A stretch of 64,000 nt of DNA from Nodularia sphaerocarpa UHCC 0038 (GCF_022376295.1 NZ_CP060140.1:686356-750355); one strand, 5' to 3'. Numbered from the stretch's first letter, positions 16,447 to 25,510 are shown. Translations and numbers: made by a program. The notes: a model not told the origin generated them from the sequence alone.

Positions 16447-17154
16447 ATGGAATTTATCAAGCGTATCCTGCGGATAATTCGCGCTAATATCAATAGTCTT
16501 ATAGGCAATGCCGAAGATCCCGAAAAAATTCTGCAACAAGCTGTTCTGGAAATGCAGGAAAATTTGGTGCGCTTACGACAAGGTGTAGCACAAGCGATCG
16601 CCACTCAAAAACGCACGGAACGCCAAGCCACGGCGGCAAAATCAACTTCAGAAGAATGGTATCGTCGCGCTCAATTAGCACTACAACAAGGTAATGAAGT
16701 TTTAGCACGGGAAGCTTTAACCAAACGCAAAGCTTACCAAGAAACTTCCACAGCGCTATTTAGTCAAATAGAGCAGCAAAATGATGTGGTGGCCAGACTG
16801 AAAAAGGATATGCGATCGCTAGAATTAAAAATGAGCGAAGCCAAATCCAAAAAAGATATGTACATCGCTCGCGCCCGTTCGGCTGAGGCTTCTGTTCGAC
16901 TCCAGGATCTGCTTGATACTAGTTCCCCTACAAGTAGTCTCAATGCCTTTGAGCGCATGGAAGATAAAGTTTTGCAAATCGAAGCCCAATCAGAAGCAAT
17001 GGCTCAACTTGGTACTGACGACTTGCAAAAACAATTTGACTTTCTAGAAGCGGGTGGTGACATAGATAGCGAACTAGCAGCGATGAAAGGACAGATTTTA
17101 GCAAGCGGTGAAAATGCGCCGCCACAAAAGTTACCTAAAAGTCAAGACTCTTAA
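16447..17154 (+). CDS. pspA: PspA/IM30 family protein, short form (PspA-like)
   Basis: A 235-residue coiled-coil ESCRT-III superfamily protein. The amphipathic N-terminal helix is MEFIKRILRIIRANINSLI, followed by the family marker AEDPEKILQQAVLEMQENL and long helices to residue about 215. FERMEDKVLQIEAQSEAM closes the core. It lacks the extra C-terminal helix of VIPP1, so it is read as the PspA partner. These proteins coat and repair inner membranes. A paralog follows 162 bp downstream. Confidence 0.87.
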   Translation: MEFIKRILRIIRANINSLIGNAEDPEKILQQAVLEMQENLVRLRQGVAQAIATQKRTERQATAAKSTSEEWYRRAQLALQQGNEVLAREALTKRKAYQETSTALFSQIEQQNDVVARLKKDMRSLELKMSEAKSKKDMYIARARSAEASVRLQDLLDTSSPTSSLNAFERMEDKVLQIEAQSEAMAQLGTDDLQKQFDFLEAGGDIDSELAAMKGQILASGENAPPQKLPKSQDS

Positions 17155-17316
17155 AGATTGGGCAATCAGCCAAGTTAGGATATATCTTAAAAAATAACGG
17201 GTGTCGGGAGGTACCGAACCAAACCGGAATGATTACATTGAAATAGGAAGCTATTAAATAGTAAAAAAGCGAACTTTCCCACAAAGCGCGTAAACTCTAC
17301 AAGGAAAAACACAATT

Positions 17317-18099
17317 ATGGGATTATTTGATCGAATTAGACGAGTAGTCAGTTCTAACCTCAACGACTTGGTAAATAAAGCTGAAGATCCTGAAAAAATC
17401 CTAGAGCAAGCCATCCTGGAAATGCAGGAAGACTTGGTGCAGTTGCGTCAGGGTGTAGCTCAGACGATCGCAGCGCAAAAACGCACTGAGAAGCAGTATA
17501 ATGAAGGACAAAATGAAATCAACAAGTGGCAACGCAATGCTCAATTAGCGCTACAAAAGGGTGATGAGAACCTAGCACGACAAGCCCTAGAACGCAAAAA
17601 AACTTTGAGCGATACCGGAATAGCGCTGAAAACTAGCCTCGATCAGCAAACCACTCAATGTGAAACCCTCAAGCGCAATTTAATCCAGCTAGAAAGCAAG
17701 ATTTCTGAAGCCAAGACCAAAAAAGAAATGCTCAAAGCGCGGATTACCTCTGCTAAAGCCCAAGAGCAAATTGAAGGTATGGTGCGGGGGATGGGTACCA
17801 GCAGCGCCATGTCCGCATTTGAGCGCATGGAAGAAAAAGTTTTGATGCAAGAAGCCCGCGCCCAAGCAGGTGCAGAGTTAGTAGGTAATGATTTAGAAAG
17901 CCAATTTGCTCAGTTGGAAGGTAGCGATGTGGATGATGAATTGGCGGCGATGAAGGCGCAAATGCTACCAGCTGCGGCTGCACCTAACCAAGCCCAACTA
18001 CCACCGCAACAAGAAAGCACCGCTCCTAAATCGAATCCAGCCAGTGAAGTGGTTGATTCGGATTTAGAAGCCCTCAAAAGGCAATTAGATCAATTGTAA
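17317..18099 (+). CDS. vipp1: VIPP1/IM30 thylakoid membrane biogenesis protein
   Basis: A 260-residue paralog of the preceding protein with the same core (AEDPEKILEQAILEMQEDL; FERMEEKVLMQEARAQA). It has in addition a Pro/Gln/Ala linker and a terminal helix, DSDLEALKRQLDQL. That C-terminal extension separates VIPP1 from PspA. VIPP1 forms rings and rods on the inner and thylakoid membranes and is needed for thylakoid upkeep. AAGGA lies about 12 nt before the ATG. The tandem arrangement points to an old duplication within the locus. Confidence 0.9.
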   Translation: MGLFDRIRRVVSSNLNDLVNKAEDPEKILEQAILEMQEDLVQLRQGVAQTIAAQKRTEKQYNEGQNEINKWQRNAQLALQKGDENLARQALERKKTLSDTGIALKTSLDQQTTQCETLKRNLIQLESKISEAKTKKEMLKARITSAKAQEQIEGMVRGMGTSSAMSAFERMEEKVLMQEARAQAGAELVGNDLESQFAQLEGSDVDDELAAMKAQMLPAAAAPNQAQLPPQQESTAPKSNPASEVVDSDLEALKRQLDQL

Positions 18100-18223
18100 T
18101 TTTTTCTGACTACCCCATAGGCGCAAAACCCGATTTTTTGTCTCAGCCAGTCCCACAACCAACAGGTGTGGGATTTTACATGAGACAGCGACAAAATTGA
18201 AATATGCTGTTTCCCAAATTCTT

Positions 18224-18251
18224 GTAGAGAGGTTTCATCCAACGTCTCTAC
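18224..18251. repeat. 28-bp palindrome family, degenerate copy
   Basis: The outer arms GTAGAGA/TCTCTAC are kept while the centre has drifted. The following CATTTTTTGTCGG matches the flank of the copy at 27107, showing that the repeated unit is longer than the palindrome. It could terminate vipp1 transcription. Confidence 0.75.
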
Positions 18252-18360
18252 ATTTTTTGTCGGAAATTTCTCTGCACCTCTACGCTAACAGCATCCAGCA
18301 CTTTTAAGGTAAAGTATTGTGTGTGCGAACTTTGATCGATGCCACCTAATGGAGACTGTA

Positions 18361-18696
18361 ATGAGTAAGGGTGTAATCACCATAACTGATAGTGAGTTTG
18401 AAACCGAAGTATTGAAAGCCGAACAGCCTGTGTTGCTTTACTTTTGGGCTTCCTGGTGTGGTCCTTGTCAGTTGATGTCGCCACTAATTAACTTAGCGGC
18501 TACCAAATATAGCGATCGCCTAAAAATTGTTAAAATAGAAATTGATCCCAACCCGATCATAGTCAAACAGTACCAAGTAGAAGGCGTACCAGCCTTGAGA
18601 CTAGTGCAGGGAGAAAAAGTATTAGCATCCACAGAAGGAGCTATTGGCAAAGAAAAACTACTCAACTTTTTAGATACGCACTTAAGTAGTAATTAG
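18361..18696 (+). CDS. Thioredoxin
   Basis: A 111-residue thioredoxin-fold protein with the classic active site FWASWCGPCQLM. The cis-Pro loop VEGVPALRLV is also present. DPNP replaces the more usual acidic strand and the family resembles divergent cyanobacterial thioredoxins rather than TrxA m-type. The frame could begin at GTG 18319, but GGAG (18351-18354) sits 6 nt before ATG 18361. It reduces disulfides in the cytoplasm; the target is unknown. The aminotransferase starts 54 bp downstream across a 7-bp repeat. Confidence 0.88.
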   Translation: MSKGVITITDSEFETEVLKAEQPVLLYFWASWCGPCQLMSPLINLAATKYSDRLKIVKIEIDPNPIIVKQYQVEGVPALRLVQGEKVLASTEGAIGKEKLLNFLDTHLSSN

Positions 18697-18717
18697 TCAA
18701 TAGTAGCTGACTAAAAA

Positions 18718-18750
18718 CTCATGACTAATGACTAATGACTAATAACTAAT
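18718..18750. repeat. 7-bp tandem repeat (ATGACTA)n up to the aminotransferase start
   Basis: About 4-5 units of ATGACTA (the last drifted to ATAACTA) end directly at the ATG at 18751. This is the same arrangement as at natH. Confidence 0.9.
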
Positions 18751-19923
18751 ATGCAGTTTGCTCAACGTTTACAACCCCTGCAATCCAATGTATTTGCTGA
18801 TATGGACAAAGCCAAGGCTCTGGCTTTATCAGCAGGAAGGCAGTTAATTGATCTGTCTTTGGGGTCGTCAGATTTACCAGCCAGTCCCCACGTCATTGAG
18901 GCGATGGCGAAATCTCTCTATGATCCCAGTACCCACGGCTACTTGCTGTTTCATGGTACTCAAGCATTTCGCCAAGCCGCAGCTAGCTGGTATGAACAAA
19001 AATTTGGCATCACAGTTAACCCAGAAACTGAAGTACTGCCCCTGATTGGTTCTCAGGAAGGTACAGCCCATCTACCCTTAGCACTGCTTAACCCAGGCGA
19101 TTTTGCGCTGTTGCTTGATCCGGGTTATCCATCCCACGCCGGGGGAGTGTATTTGGCTAGTGGTCAAATATACCCAATGCCACTGCGAGAAGAAAACAAT
19201 TTTTTACCAGTATTTGCTGATATTCCGGCGGATGTTTTGGCACAATCGCGGATGATGGTATTAAGTTATCCTCATAATCCCACGGCGGCGATCGCTCCTT
19301 TGTCTTTTTTCCAAGAAGCTGTGGCTTTCTGTCAGCAACATGATATCGCCTTAGTTCACGATTTTCCTTATGTAGATTTGGTATTTGGAGAAACTGAAGA
19401 TGTGGTTCCTTCTGTGCTGCAAGCTGACCCAGAGAAAAGCGTCTCTATTGAATTTTTTACCCTTTCCAAATCTTACAATATGGGCGGTTTCCGCATTGGT
19501 TACGCCATCGGTAACGCCGAGTTAATTCAGGCTTTACGCCAAGTCAAAGCAGCAGTTGATTTTAATCAGTATAAGGGAATTTTGAACGGTGCGATCGCCG
19601 CCCTCACCGGACCTCAAGCCGGAGTCGCAGATGCGGTAGCTACTTTCCGTAAACGGCGTGATGCTTTTATTACCGCATTACATCAAATCGGTTGGCAAGT
19701 TCCCACTCCCAAAGGTACAATGTATATCTGGGCTAAGTTACCCTCACCCTGGAATCAAAATTCTGTGGAATTTTGTACTCAGTTAGTCAAACAAACTGGT
19801 GTCGCCGTTTCCCCTGGTGCTGGTTTTGGCAAATCTGGAGAAGGATATGTCCGCTTTGCTTTGGTACATGAACCACCTTTGTTAGAAACTGCTGTAACCA
19901 GAATTGCTGAGTTTCTTCATTGA
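18751..19923 (+). CDS. Class I aminotransferase (LL-DAP aminotransferase/AspAT-like)
   Basis: A 390-residue PLP enzyme of fold type I. The features LGSSDLPASPHVIEAM, HGYLLFHGTQAFR, SYPHNPTAA and the PLP-lysine motif FFTLSKSYNMGGFRIGY are clear. The SKSYNM context and lack of a longer N-terminus place it near LL-diaminopimelate aminotransferase relatives and uncharacterised cyanobacterial aminotransferases. The substrate is not determined by sequence. A 7-bp repeat array abuts the start codon and no Shine-Dalgarno is seen. Confidence 0.82.
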   Translation: MQFAQRLQPLQSNVFADMDKAKALALSAGRQLIDLSLGSSDLPASPHVIEAMAKSLYDPSTHGYLLFHGTQAFRQAAASWYEQKFGITVNPETEVLPLIGSQEGTAHLPLALLNPGDFALLLDPGYPSHAGGVYLASGQIYPMPLREENNFLPVFADIPADVLAQSRMMVLSYPHNPTAAIAPLSFFQEAVAFCQQHDIALVHDFPYVDLVFGETEDVVPSVLQADPEKSVSIEFFTLSKSYNMGGFRIGYAIGNAELIQALRQVKAAVDFNQYKGILNGAIAALTGPQAGVADAVATFRKRRDAFITALHQIGWQVPTPKGTMYIWAKLPSPWNQNSVEFCTQLVKQTGVAVSPGAGFGKSGEGYVRFALVHEPPLLETAVTRIAEFLH

Positions 19924-20063
19924 GTTTCTTCACTAAAACTTTCTCTGCGATTCATTGAATGAATTATTTAGATCAAGGAAGAATTATTCGACCACAGATG
20001 TACACAGATAAACACAGATAAAGCTCTAGTTCATATCATGTTCGGTTAAACACTGATAATATC

Positions 20064-20165
20064 TGTAGGTTGGATAGAGGAACGTTAACGTAGTTTGCCC
20101 AAGGCTTAACCCAACACTCGATCTAAATTCATGTTGGGTTTCACTGTCGTTCAATTCAACCTACA
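20064..20165. repeat. Inverted-repeat element, TGTAGGTTG ends
   Basis: TGTAGGTTG (20064-20072) is complementary to CAACCTACA (20157-20165). Inside, AACCCAACA and TGTTGGGTT form a second nested pair. It is a small interspersed element of a kind frequent in cyanobacterial intergenic regions. Confidence 0.65.
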
Positions 20166-20261
20166 TTGATAAATTTTATTATAAGTAATCACCCGAACTT
20201 GATATTACCAGACTAGGAAACTCTATAAACATACAGAATTTATTTTTCTTAAAATAAGAAT

Positions 20262-20388
20262 AAATAAAAGGCGTTGCTGATTGAGAATATGAATTTGTTT
20301 CACGCAAAGGCGCAAAGGCGCAAAGGTACAAAGAAAAAGAAAGGTAATTTTGGCATTTCATACTCTGATTCAGCAACGCCAAATAAAA
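20262..20388. mobile_element. 111-bp MITE copy A with 8-bp target duplication
   Basis: The element occupies 20270-20380. The perfect outer TIR is GGCGTTGCTGA/TCAGCAACGCC, and similarity between the ends extends over about 27 bp with five mismatches. It is flanked by the exact direct repeat AAATAAAA (20262-20269 and 20381-20388). It ends 16 bp before the uvrC start, so it supplies the uvrC leader or promoter region. The core has CGCAAAGG repeats and no ORF. Copy B lies at 22342. Confidence 0.93.
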
Positions 20389-20404
20389 TTATTTATATAA
20401 GATT

Positions 20405-22282
20405 GTGACAATATCTGCTGGAATCATACCACTGATTAAAGATCCAGAACGACTGGAAAACCGTCTCGCTGAAATTCCGCCAGAACCGGGAGTTTATTTA
20501 ATGCGGGATGGTACAGATCGCATAATATATATAGGTAAATCTCGAAAATTGCGATCGCGTGTTCGTTCCTATTTCCAGGATAGCAATCACAAAAGCCATC
20601 GTATCGCCACAATGGTTCAGCAGGTGACAGAAATTGAATTTATTGTCACTGATACAGAAGCTGAAGCATTAGCCCTGGAAGCAAACTTAATTAAGCAGCA
20701 TCAGCCCTATTTTAACGTTTTACTCAAAGATGATAAAAAATATCCTTACGTCTGTATAACCTGGTCAGAAGACTATCCGCGCATTTTCATCACCCGAAAA
20801 CGCCAAATAGGTAAACTCAAAGATAAGTTTTACGGTCCTTATACAGATACAGGTTTATTAAGAGAAATATTAAACATATCTAAACGCATCTTTGCATTGC
20901 GACAACGACCTCAACCACTGTTCAAAGACCGTCCTTGTTTAAATTATGACTTAGGGCGCTGTCCCGGTGTGTGTCAACAGTTAATTTCTCCCGAAGAATA
21001 CCGCAAAACTGTGCTGAAAGTCGCGATGGTGTTCCAAGGAAGAACTCAAGAATTGATTGATATTTTGACAGCACAAATGCAAACAGCCGCCGAGGAGTTA
21101 AACTTTGAATTAGCGGCGCGGGTTCGTGATCAAATATCCGGGTTAAAATCGTTAACGGCTGATCAAAAAGTTTCCTTACCAGATGATACAGTTTCACGGG
21201 ATGCTTTAGCACTGGCAAGCGACAAAGAACGCGCCTGTATTCAATTATTTCAGATTCGCGCCGGACAATTGGTCGGACGTTTAGCATTTATTGCAGATAG
21301 TCACGCTGAACCTGGAGCTATTTTACAACGAGTTTTAGAATCACATTATCAAACTGCTGATGCGGTGGAAATTCCTATAGAGATTTTAGTACAGCATGAG
21401 TTACCAGATGCGGAAATTTTGGCGGATGTTTTGACTCAACGTAAGGGAAGAAAAGTCACTATTTTAGCTCCCCAGCGCCAAACTAAGGCAGAATTAATAG
21501 AGATGGTAGAGCGAAATGCTGAGTATGAATTGCAAAGAATGCAAAAACTAAGCGATCGCAACCATGAAGCAATACAAGATTTAGCCAATATTCTCGATTT
21601 ACCCGATTTACCCCACCGCATCGAAGGTTATGATATTTCTCACATTCAGGGTTCCAATGCTGTAGCTTCCCAGGTGGTGTTTATTGATGGTTTACCGGCG
21701 AAACAGCATTATCGCCATTATAAAATTAAGAATCCCACAGTTACATCTGGACATTCAGATGATTTTGCTAGTTTAGCTGAAGTTATCCAGAGACGATTTC
21801 GCAAGTATAGCGAAGATGCAAAATTAGCCAGAGTGGGAAATCCTGACTGGCCTGATTTAATTATGATTGATGGTGGTAAAGGTCAGTTATCCTCGGTTGT
21901 GGCTGTTTTGCAAGAAATGGATTTATTAGAAGAGTTGCGCGTTGTCAGTTTAGCGAAGCAGCGAGAAGAGATTTTTGTACCCGGAGAATCGCAACCTTTG
22001 AAAACAGACGCAGAACAGCCAGGAGTGCAGTTATTACGAAGGTTAAGAGATGAAGCACACCGATTTGCTGTGAGTTTCCATCGTCAGCAACGTAGTGATA
22101 AATTCAAGCGATCGCGTTTAGATGAAATTCCAGGTTTAGGACACCATCGCCAAAAGCAGCTTTTAGGTCATTTTCGCTCAGTCGATTATATCAGACAAGC
22201 GACACCAGCACAACTAGCTGAGGTTCCAGGAATTGGACCCAGGTTAGCCCAAGAAATTTATGATTATTTCCATCCCGCTTGA
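20405..22282 (+). CDS. uvrC: Excinuclease ABC subunit C
   Basis: A 625-residue UvrC. The N-terminal GIY-YIG nuclease has PGVYLMRDGTDRIIYIGKSRKLR; a UVR motif (LNFELAARVRDQI) lies near residues 230-245. The C-terminal RNase H-like nuclease includes EGYDISHIQGSNAVASQVV and MIDGGKGQL, and a helix-hairpin-helix pair ends the protein (EIPGLGHHRQKQLL; EVPGIGPRLAQEIY). It makes both incisions in nucleotide excision repair. The start is GTG at 20405. MITE copies flank the gene on both sides. Confidence 0.96.
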   Translation: MTISAGIIPLIKDPERLENRLAEIPPEPGVYLMRDGTDRIIYIGKSRKLRSRVRSYFQDSNHKSHRIATMVQQVTEIEFIVTDTEAEALALEANLIKQHQPYFNVLLKDDKKYPYVCITWSEDYPRIFITRKRQIGKLKDKFYGPYTDTGLLREILNISKRIFALRQRPQPLFKDRPCLNYDLGRCPGVCQQLISPEEYRKTVLKVAMVFQGRTQELIDILTAQMQTAAEELNFELAARVRDQISGLKSLTADQKVSLPDDTVSRDALALASDKERACIQLFQIRAGQLVGRLAFIADSHAEPGAILQRVLESHYQTADAVEIPIEILVQHELPDAEILADVLTQRKGRKVTILAPQRQTKAELIEMVERNAEYELQRMQKLSDRNHEAIQDLANILDLPDLPHRIEGYDISHIQGSNAVASQVVFIDGLPAKQHYRHYKIKNPTVTSGHSDDFASLAEVIQRRFRKYSEDAKLARVGNPDWPDLIMIDGGKGQLSSVVAVLQEMDLLEELRVVSLAKQREEIFVPGESQPLKTDAEQPGVQLLRRLRDEAHRFAVSFHRQQRSDKFKRSRLDEIPGLGHHRQKQLLGHFRSVDYIRQATPAQLAEVPGIGPRLAQEIYDYFHPA

Positions 22283-22341
22283 GGAATCTGAATTTTAATC
22301 ATCATCGAATGTATTTCTATAGCAATCCGATTTGATTATTG

Positions 22342-22468
22342 AAAAAATCGGCGTTGCTGATTTCAAATATGAATTTGTTTCACGCAAAGGCGCAAAGGCG
22401 CAAAGGTATGAAGAAGAAGAAAGGTCATTTTGGCATTTCATACTTTGATTCAGCAACGCCAAAAAATC
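22342..22468. mobile_element. 111-bp MITE copy B with 8-bp target duplication
   Basis: The element occupies 22350-22460, exactly the length of copy A and in the same orientation. The same 11-bp TIRs are flanked by the exact direct repeat AAAAAATC (22342-22349 and 22461-22468). It lies 67 bp after the uvrC stop. Different target duplications show two independent insertions rather than one duplication of the region. Confidence 0.93.
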
Positions 22469-22490
22469 TAAGTATATGTAGTATATGTAG

Positions 22491-22519
22491 GGTGTGTTAT
22501 GGCTTTAGCCTAACGCACC
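22491..22519. repeat. Interspersed hairpin GGTGTGTTA/TAACGCACC
   Basis: Nine-base arms with one mismatch, a short loop and the surrounding GTAGGGTGTG context of a common cyanobacterial repeat. Confidence 0.6.
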
Positions 22520-22591
22520 GTCTTCTGTATCCTTGGTGCGTTCCACTTCCTGAGAACACACTACTTGTGTTTCATAAATCAAATATGAGTC

Positions 22592-23650
22592 CTATAGTTC
22601 AATAGGTTGATTGCAATGACAATTTTTATTCAGACTGACTATTTCGACTTCTCTATCTTGATGTGAAAAAATTTGTTTTTGAATTTGATTCGCCAGTTCA
22701 TACATTACTGGTATACAAACAGAATTACCTATTTGTTTATAGCACTCTGCTAAATTGCGATGAGTTTTAAAATCTTCAGGAAAACCCATAATTTTATAAC
22801 ACTCTCGCAGTGTTAATTTACGAACTGCGTTTTCTTCTGGTACGTAAATGAAAAATCTTCCTGAAGTTTCTTGAGAAGGTATTGTTGGATGTACTCCTTC
22901 TATAGAATAAATTCTATTTGGTTGATGATGAACTCGTGATAAATGTTCTGTATTTGGTCTAACACCTGTTTTCCAAATACTTTTATTGCGATATCCTACA
23001 AAAATCAAACCTGATACTTGCTGTTTAGGATAATCGATCATTGTGTATTCTTCAGGCTTTAGGTATTCAAACTTTCCTGAAGTACACAAAAATTCTCTTA
23101 ACGTGGGAACTGTATCAGATTTTTGAAGAGTTTTAAAATTAAATTTCTTGTCTTTTGTCGCCACAAATACTACTCGTTCTCTATTTTGTGGTAATCCAAA
23201 GTCTCTAGAGTTAACTATTTCGTAGTTAACTACATAACCCATATCTTCTAAAGAATATAGTATTACTTCTAATGTTCTACCTTGATCGTGATGTAATATA
23301 TGCTTAACATTTTCCAGGACAACTACAGGAGGATTAATATATTCAATAATTTCGCAAATATGAAAAAATAAAGTTCCTCTAGTATCTTGAAAACCCTTTC
23401 TATGTCCGCAAATACTGAAAGGTTGACAAGGAAACCCAGCTGTTAAAACATCAAAATAAGGTAAAGATTTTAAATCAATTTTTCTGATATCAGATTCTGG
23501 CTTGTCTCCGAAATTATTAAAGTAAACCTGTTGACACGCTTCATCAATTTCGCAAGAAAATACACACTCATACTCAGCCTTTTCAAAAGCTAATCTAAAA
23601 CCTCCAATACCAGCAAATAAATCAGCAAACTTTAATTTTAATTCCTCCAT
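22592..23650 (-). CDS. DNA (cytosine-5) methyltransferase, solitary
   Basis: A 352-residue C5 methyltransferase with the motifs in canonical order: I FADLFAGIGGFR (8-19), IV GFPCQPFS with catalytic Cys75, VI ENV (113-115), VIII QNRERV (155-160) and X QIGNSV (306-311). The variable region between VIII and IX, which sets the target, spans about 165-275. No restriction endonuclease gene lies within 0.5 kb on either side, so it looks like an orphan enzyme. It is AT-richer than its neighbours and sits beside a MITE and a 556-bp gap, which suggests acquisition. The target sequence cannot be predicted by eye. Confidence 0.92.
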   Translation of the reverse strand: MEELKLKFADLFAGIGGFRLAFEKAEYECVFSCEIDEACQQVYFNNFGDKPESDIRKIDLKSLPYFDVLTAGFPCQPFSICGHRKGFQDTRGTLFFHICEIIEYINPPVVVLENVKHILHHDQGRTLEVILYSLEDMGYVVNYEIVNSRDFGLPQNRERVVFVATKDKKFNFKTLQKSDTVPTLREFLCTSGKFEYLKPEEYTMIDYPKQQVSGLIFVGYRNKSIWKTGVRPNTEHLSRVHHQPNRIYSIEGVHPTIPSQETSGRFFIYVPEENAVRKLTLRECYKIMGFPEDFKTHRNLAECYKQIGNSVCIPVMYELANQIQKQIFSHQDREVEIVSLNKNCHCNQPIEL

Positions 23651-24206
23651 AATAATTACTAAAATATTTTTGAAACAGCCAAACTATACATCATAGCAAA
23701 CTCTCACCGTTTTTAAGATTTTTTATTTACAGACTTAGTTGTTTTTCTTGTAAGTGTAATACTTGAGGATTATGTATGATTTACGACATTAAGCAGTAAT
23801 CGTCAACATCTTTAATATCAAATATTAACTAAATCTTAAAAGAAAAAATTCTGTTACCAACGATACAGTATTTTTTATCGGTTAATTTTTCAATACAAGA
23901 ACGCCTTTTAATAATTGCCTTAGATAAGCATAAAATAAGACTATCTCAAGGTAATGGTGATGGGGATCACTACAAATCTAAAAAAGATGTGTAATCATAA
24001 TATTAATTTATATATCTAAAGTGGGATGGTAAATCTAGCTAAACTTCGAGATAATGTATAAAACATAAAAAATGCAAATCTAAAATTTTCTTTAAAAGAA
24101 TCAGCCAATATCAGGGCTGTTTGTTAAGTTTAACCAAATTAAAATATCTGCTCTTTTAACTTGAAGTTTTGTCAAATAAGAAATAATTACAACCAGGGGT
24201 TTTAAA
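23651..24206. other. AT-rich intergenic region
   Basis: About 550 bp, strongly AT-rich, between the methyltransferase start and the zinc-ribbon gene. No ORF, repeat array, tRNA or clear hairpin was recognised. It probably holds promoters for both divergent genes. Confidence 0.6.
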
Positions 24207-24404
24207 ATGAATACAATACAAAAAGTTCACTGTCCAAATTGTGGCAGTGATGCCGAGCGTCACTATATTTCTGATAGTCAATTAACTCGGACACAATGCC
24301 CAAGTTGCGATTATTTAATGATCACTTGTACTGTTACTGGTAAGGTAATTGAAGCTTACGCTCCTGGGATTAGTGTCAAAAAACAATTGAGTTCTCAGGT
24401 GTAA
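24207..24404 (+). CDS. Small zinc-ribbon protein
   Basis: A 65-residue protein with two CxxC pairs (Cys9/12 and Cys31/34) spaced 18 residues apart, a zinc ribbon. Its middle has RTQCPSCDYLMITC. Such short proteins are conserved in cyanobacteria and are sometimes mislabelled as PriA helicase because of the zinc ribbon. It has no helicase domain. An AGGGG sequence precedes the ATG. Function unknown; RNA or protein binding is possible. Confidence 0.75.
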   Translation: MNTIQKVHCPNCGSDAERHYISDSQLTRTQCPSCDYLMITCTVTGKVIEAYAPGISVKKQLSSQV

Positions 24405-24417
24405 TTAAATAGAATAA

Positions 24418-24437
24418 AGACGCGATTTATCGCGTCT
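24418..24437 (-). terminator. Hairpin terminator for rlmN
   Basis: AGACGCGAT and its exact complement are separated by 2 nt between convergent genes. On the minus strand it is followed by TTTATTCTATTT, a U-rich tail fitting rlmN termination. Plus-strand termination would be weak. Confidence 0.55.
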
Positions 24438-24451
24438 CTAAAAGCAGAATT

Positions 24452-25510
24452 TTATTTACTGGCGCGAAGTTGTCCACAAGCAGCATCGGCTTCTAAACCA
24501 CGAGAAAAACGGACACTCACAGCAGTGTTTTGTTGTTTGAGAATGTTAACAAATGCTTGAATGCGATCGCTACTAGGGCGTTTATAATCAACTTCGCTGA
24601 TGGGATTGTAGGGAATCAAATTGACGTGGCTTTGGAATCCCCGCAGACATTTTGCCAGTTGCATTGCGTGTTCTGGTAAGTCGTTGAACCCAGCCAAAAG
24701 GACATATTCAAAAGATATGCGTCTTCTGGTGATTTCCACATATTCCCGACATTCATCGAGCAAATCTTCTAGGGGGTAGGGGCGGGCGCTGGGAATCAGT
24801 TCTTCTCTGAGTGCTTGGTTAGGTGCGTGCAGACTCACCGCTAGAGTGACTTGTAAATTATGTTTGGCTAACTCACGGATGCGACCACGAATACCTACTG
24901 TAGAAACGGTAAGCGATCGCTGTCCAATTCCCACATCTTGATTCAAAGATTTCAAAGATTTTAACACATTCTCAGTATTCAATAACGGTTCACCCATGCC
25001 CATAAATACTACATGGCTCACACGTTGCTGAAAGTCTTCTTGTACAGTCAAAACTTGATCGACAATTTCATGGATTTCCAAATTGCGCGTAAAGCCACCC
25101 TTACCAGTAGCGCAGAAATCACACGCCATTGGACAACCCACCTGGGTAGAAACACAAACCGTCAGGCGTTTTGCTGTAGGAATCCCAACAGTTTCGATAA
25201 TTTGACCGTCTGCAAGTTTTAAAAGATATTTTATCGTGCCATCCGGTGCAACTGCGCGATGATGTATAGTTGAGCGTCCAATGGGGACTTCTGCAACTTC
25301 TGCACGCCATTGTTTAGGGAATGCAGAAATATCAGCTAGCGATCGCACACCCTTATGATAAATCCAATCGTGCAGTTGCTTACCTCTATAGGCGGGTTGA
25401 CCCTGTTGCTGTACCCAAAGGCTTAACTCGGCAACTGAAGCACCTAGTAGGGGCGGAATTAGTTCTGATTTTACGGAATCAACCTGAGAAACAAGCGGTG
25501 TAGCAGACAT
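24452..25510 (-). CDS. rlmN: 23S rRNA A2503 / tRNA A37 methyltransferase RlmN
   Basis: A 352-residue radical-SAM methylsynthase. The cluster motif CPMACDFC lies in STQVGCPMACDFCATGKGGF, followed by VVFMGMGEPLLN and STVGIRGRI. The C-terminal SRGLEADAACGQL contains the mechanistic Cys. It adds a methyl to C2 of A2503 in 23S rRNA and of A37 in some tRNAs. The length and all catalytic residues are normal. Confidence 0.95.
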   Translation of the reverse strand: MSATPLVSQVDSVKSELIPPLLGASVAELSLWVQQQGQPAYRGKQLHDWIYHKGVRSLADISAFPKQWRAEVAEVPIGRSTIHHRAVAPDGTIKYLLKLADGQIIETVGIPTAKRLTVCVSTQVGCPMACDFCATGKGGFTRNLEIHEIVDQVLTVQEDFQQRVSHVVFMGMGEPLLNTENVLKSLKSLNQDVGIGQRSLTVSTVGIRGRIRELAKHNLQVTLAVSLHAPNQALREELIPSARPYPLEDLLDECREYVEITRRRISFEYVLLAGFNDLPEHAMQLAKCLRGFQSHVNLIPYNPISEVDYKRPSSDRIQAFVNILKQQNTAVSVRFSRGLEADAACGQLRASK

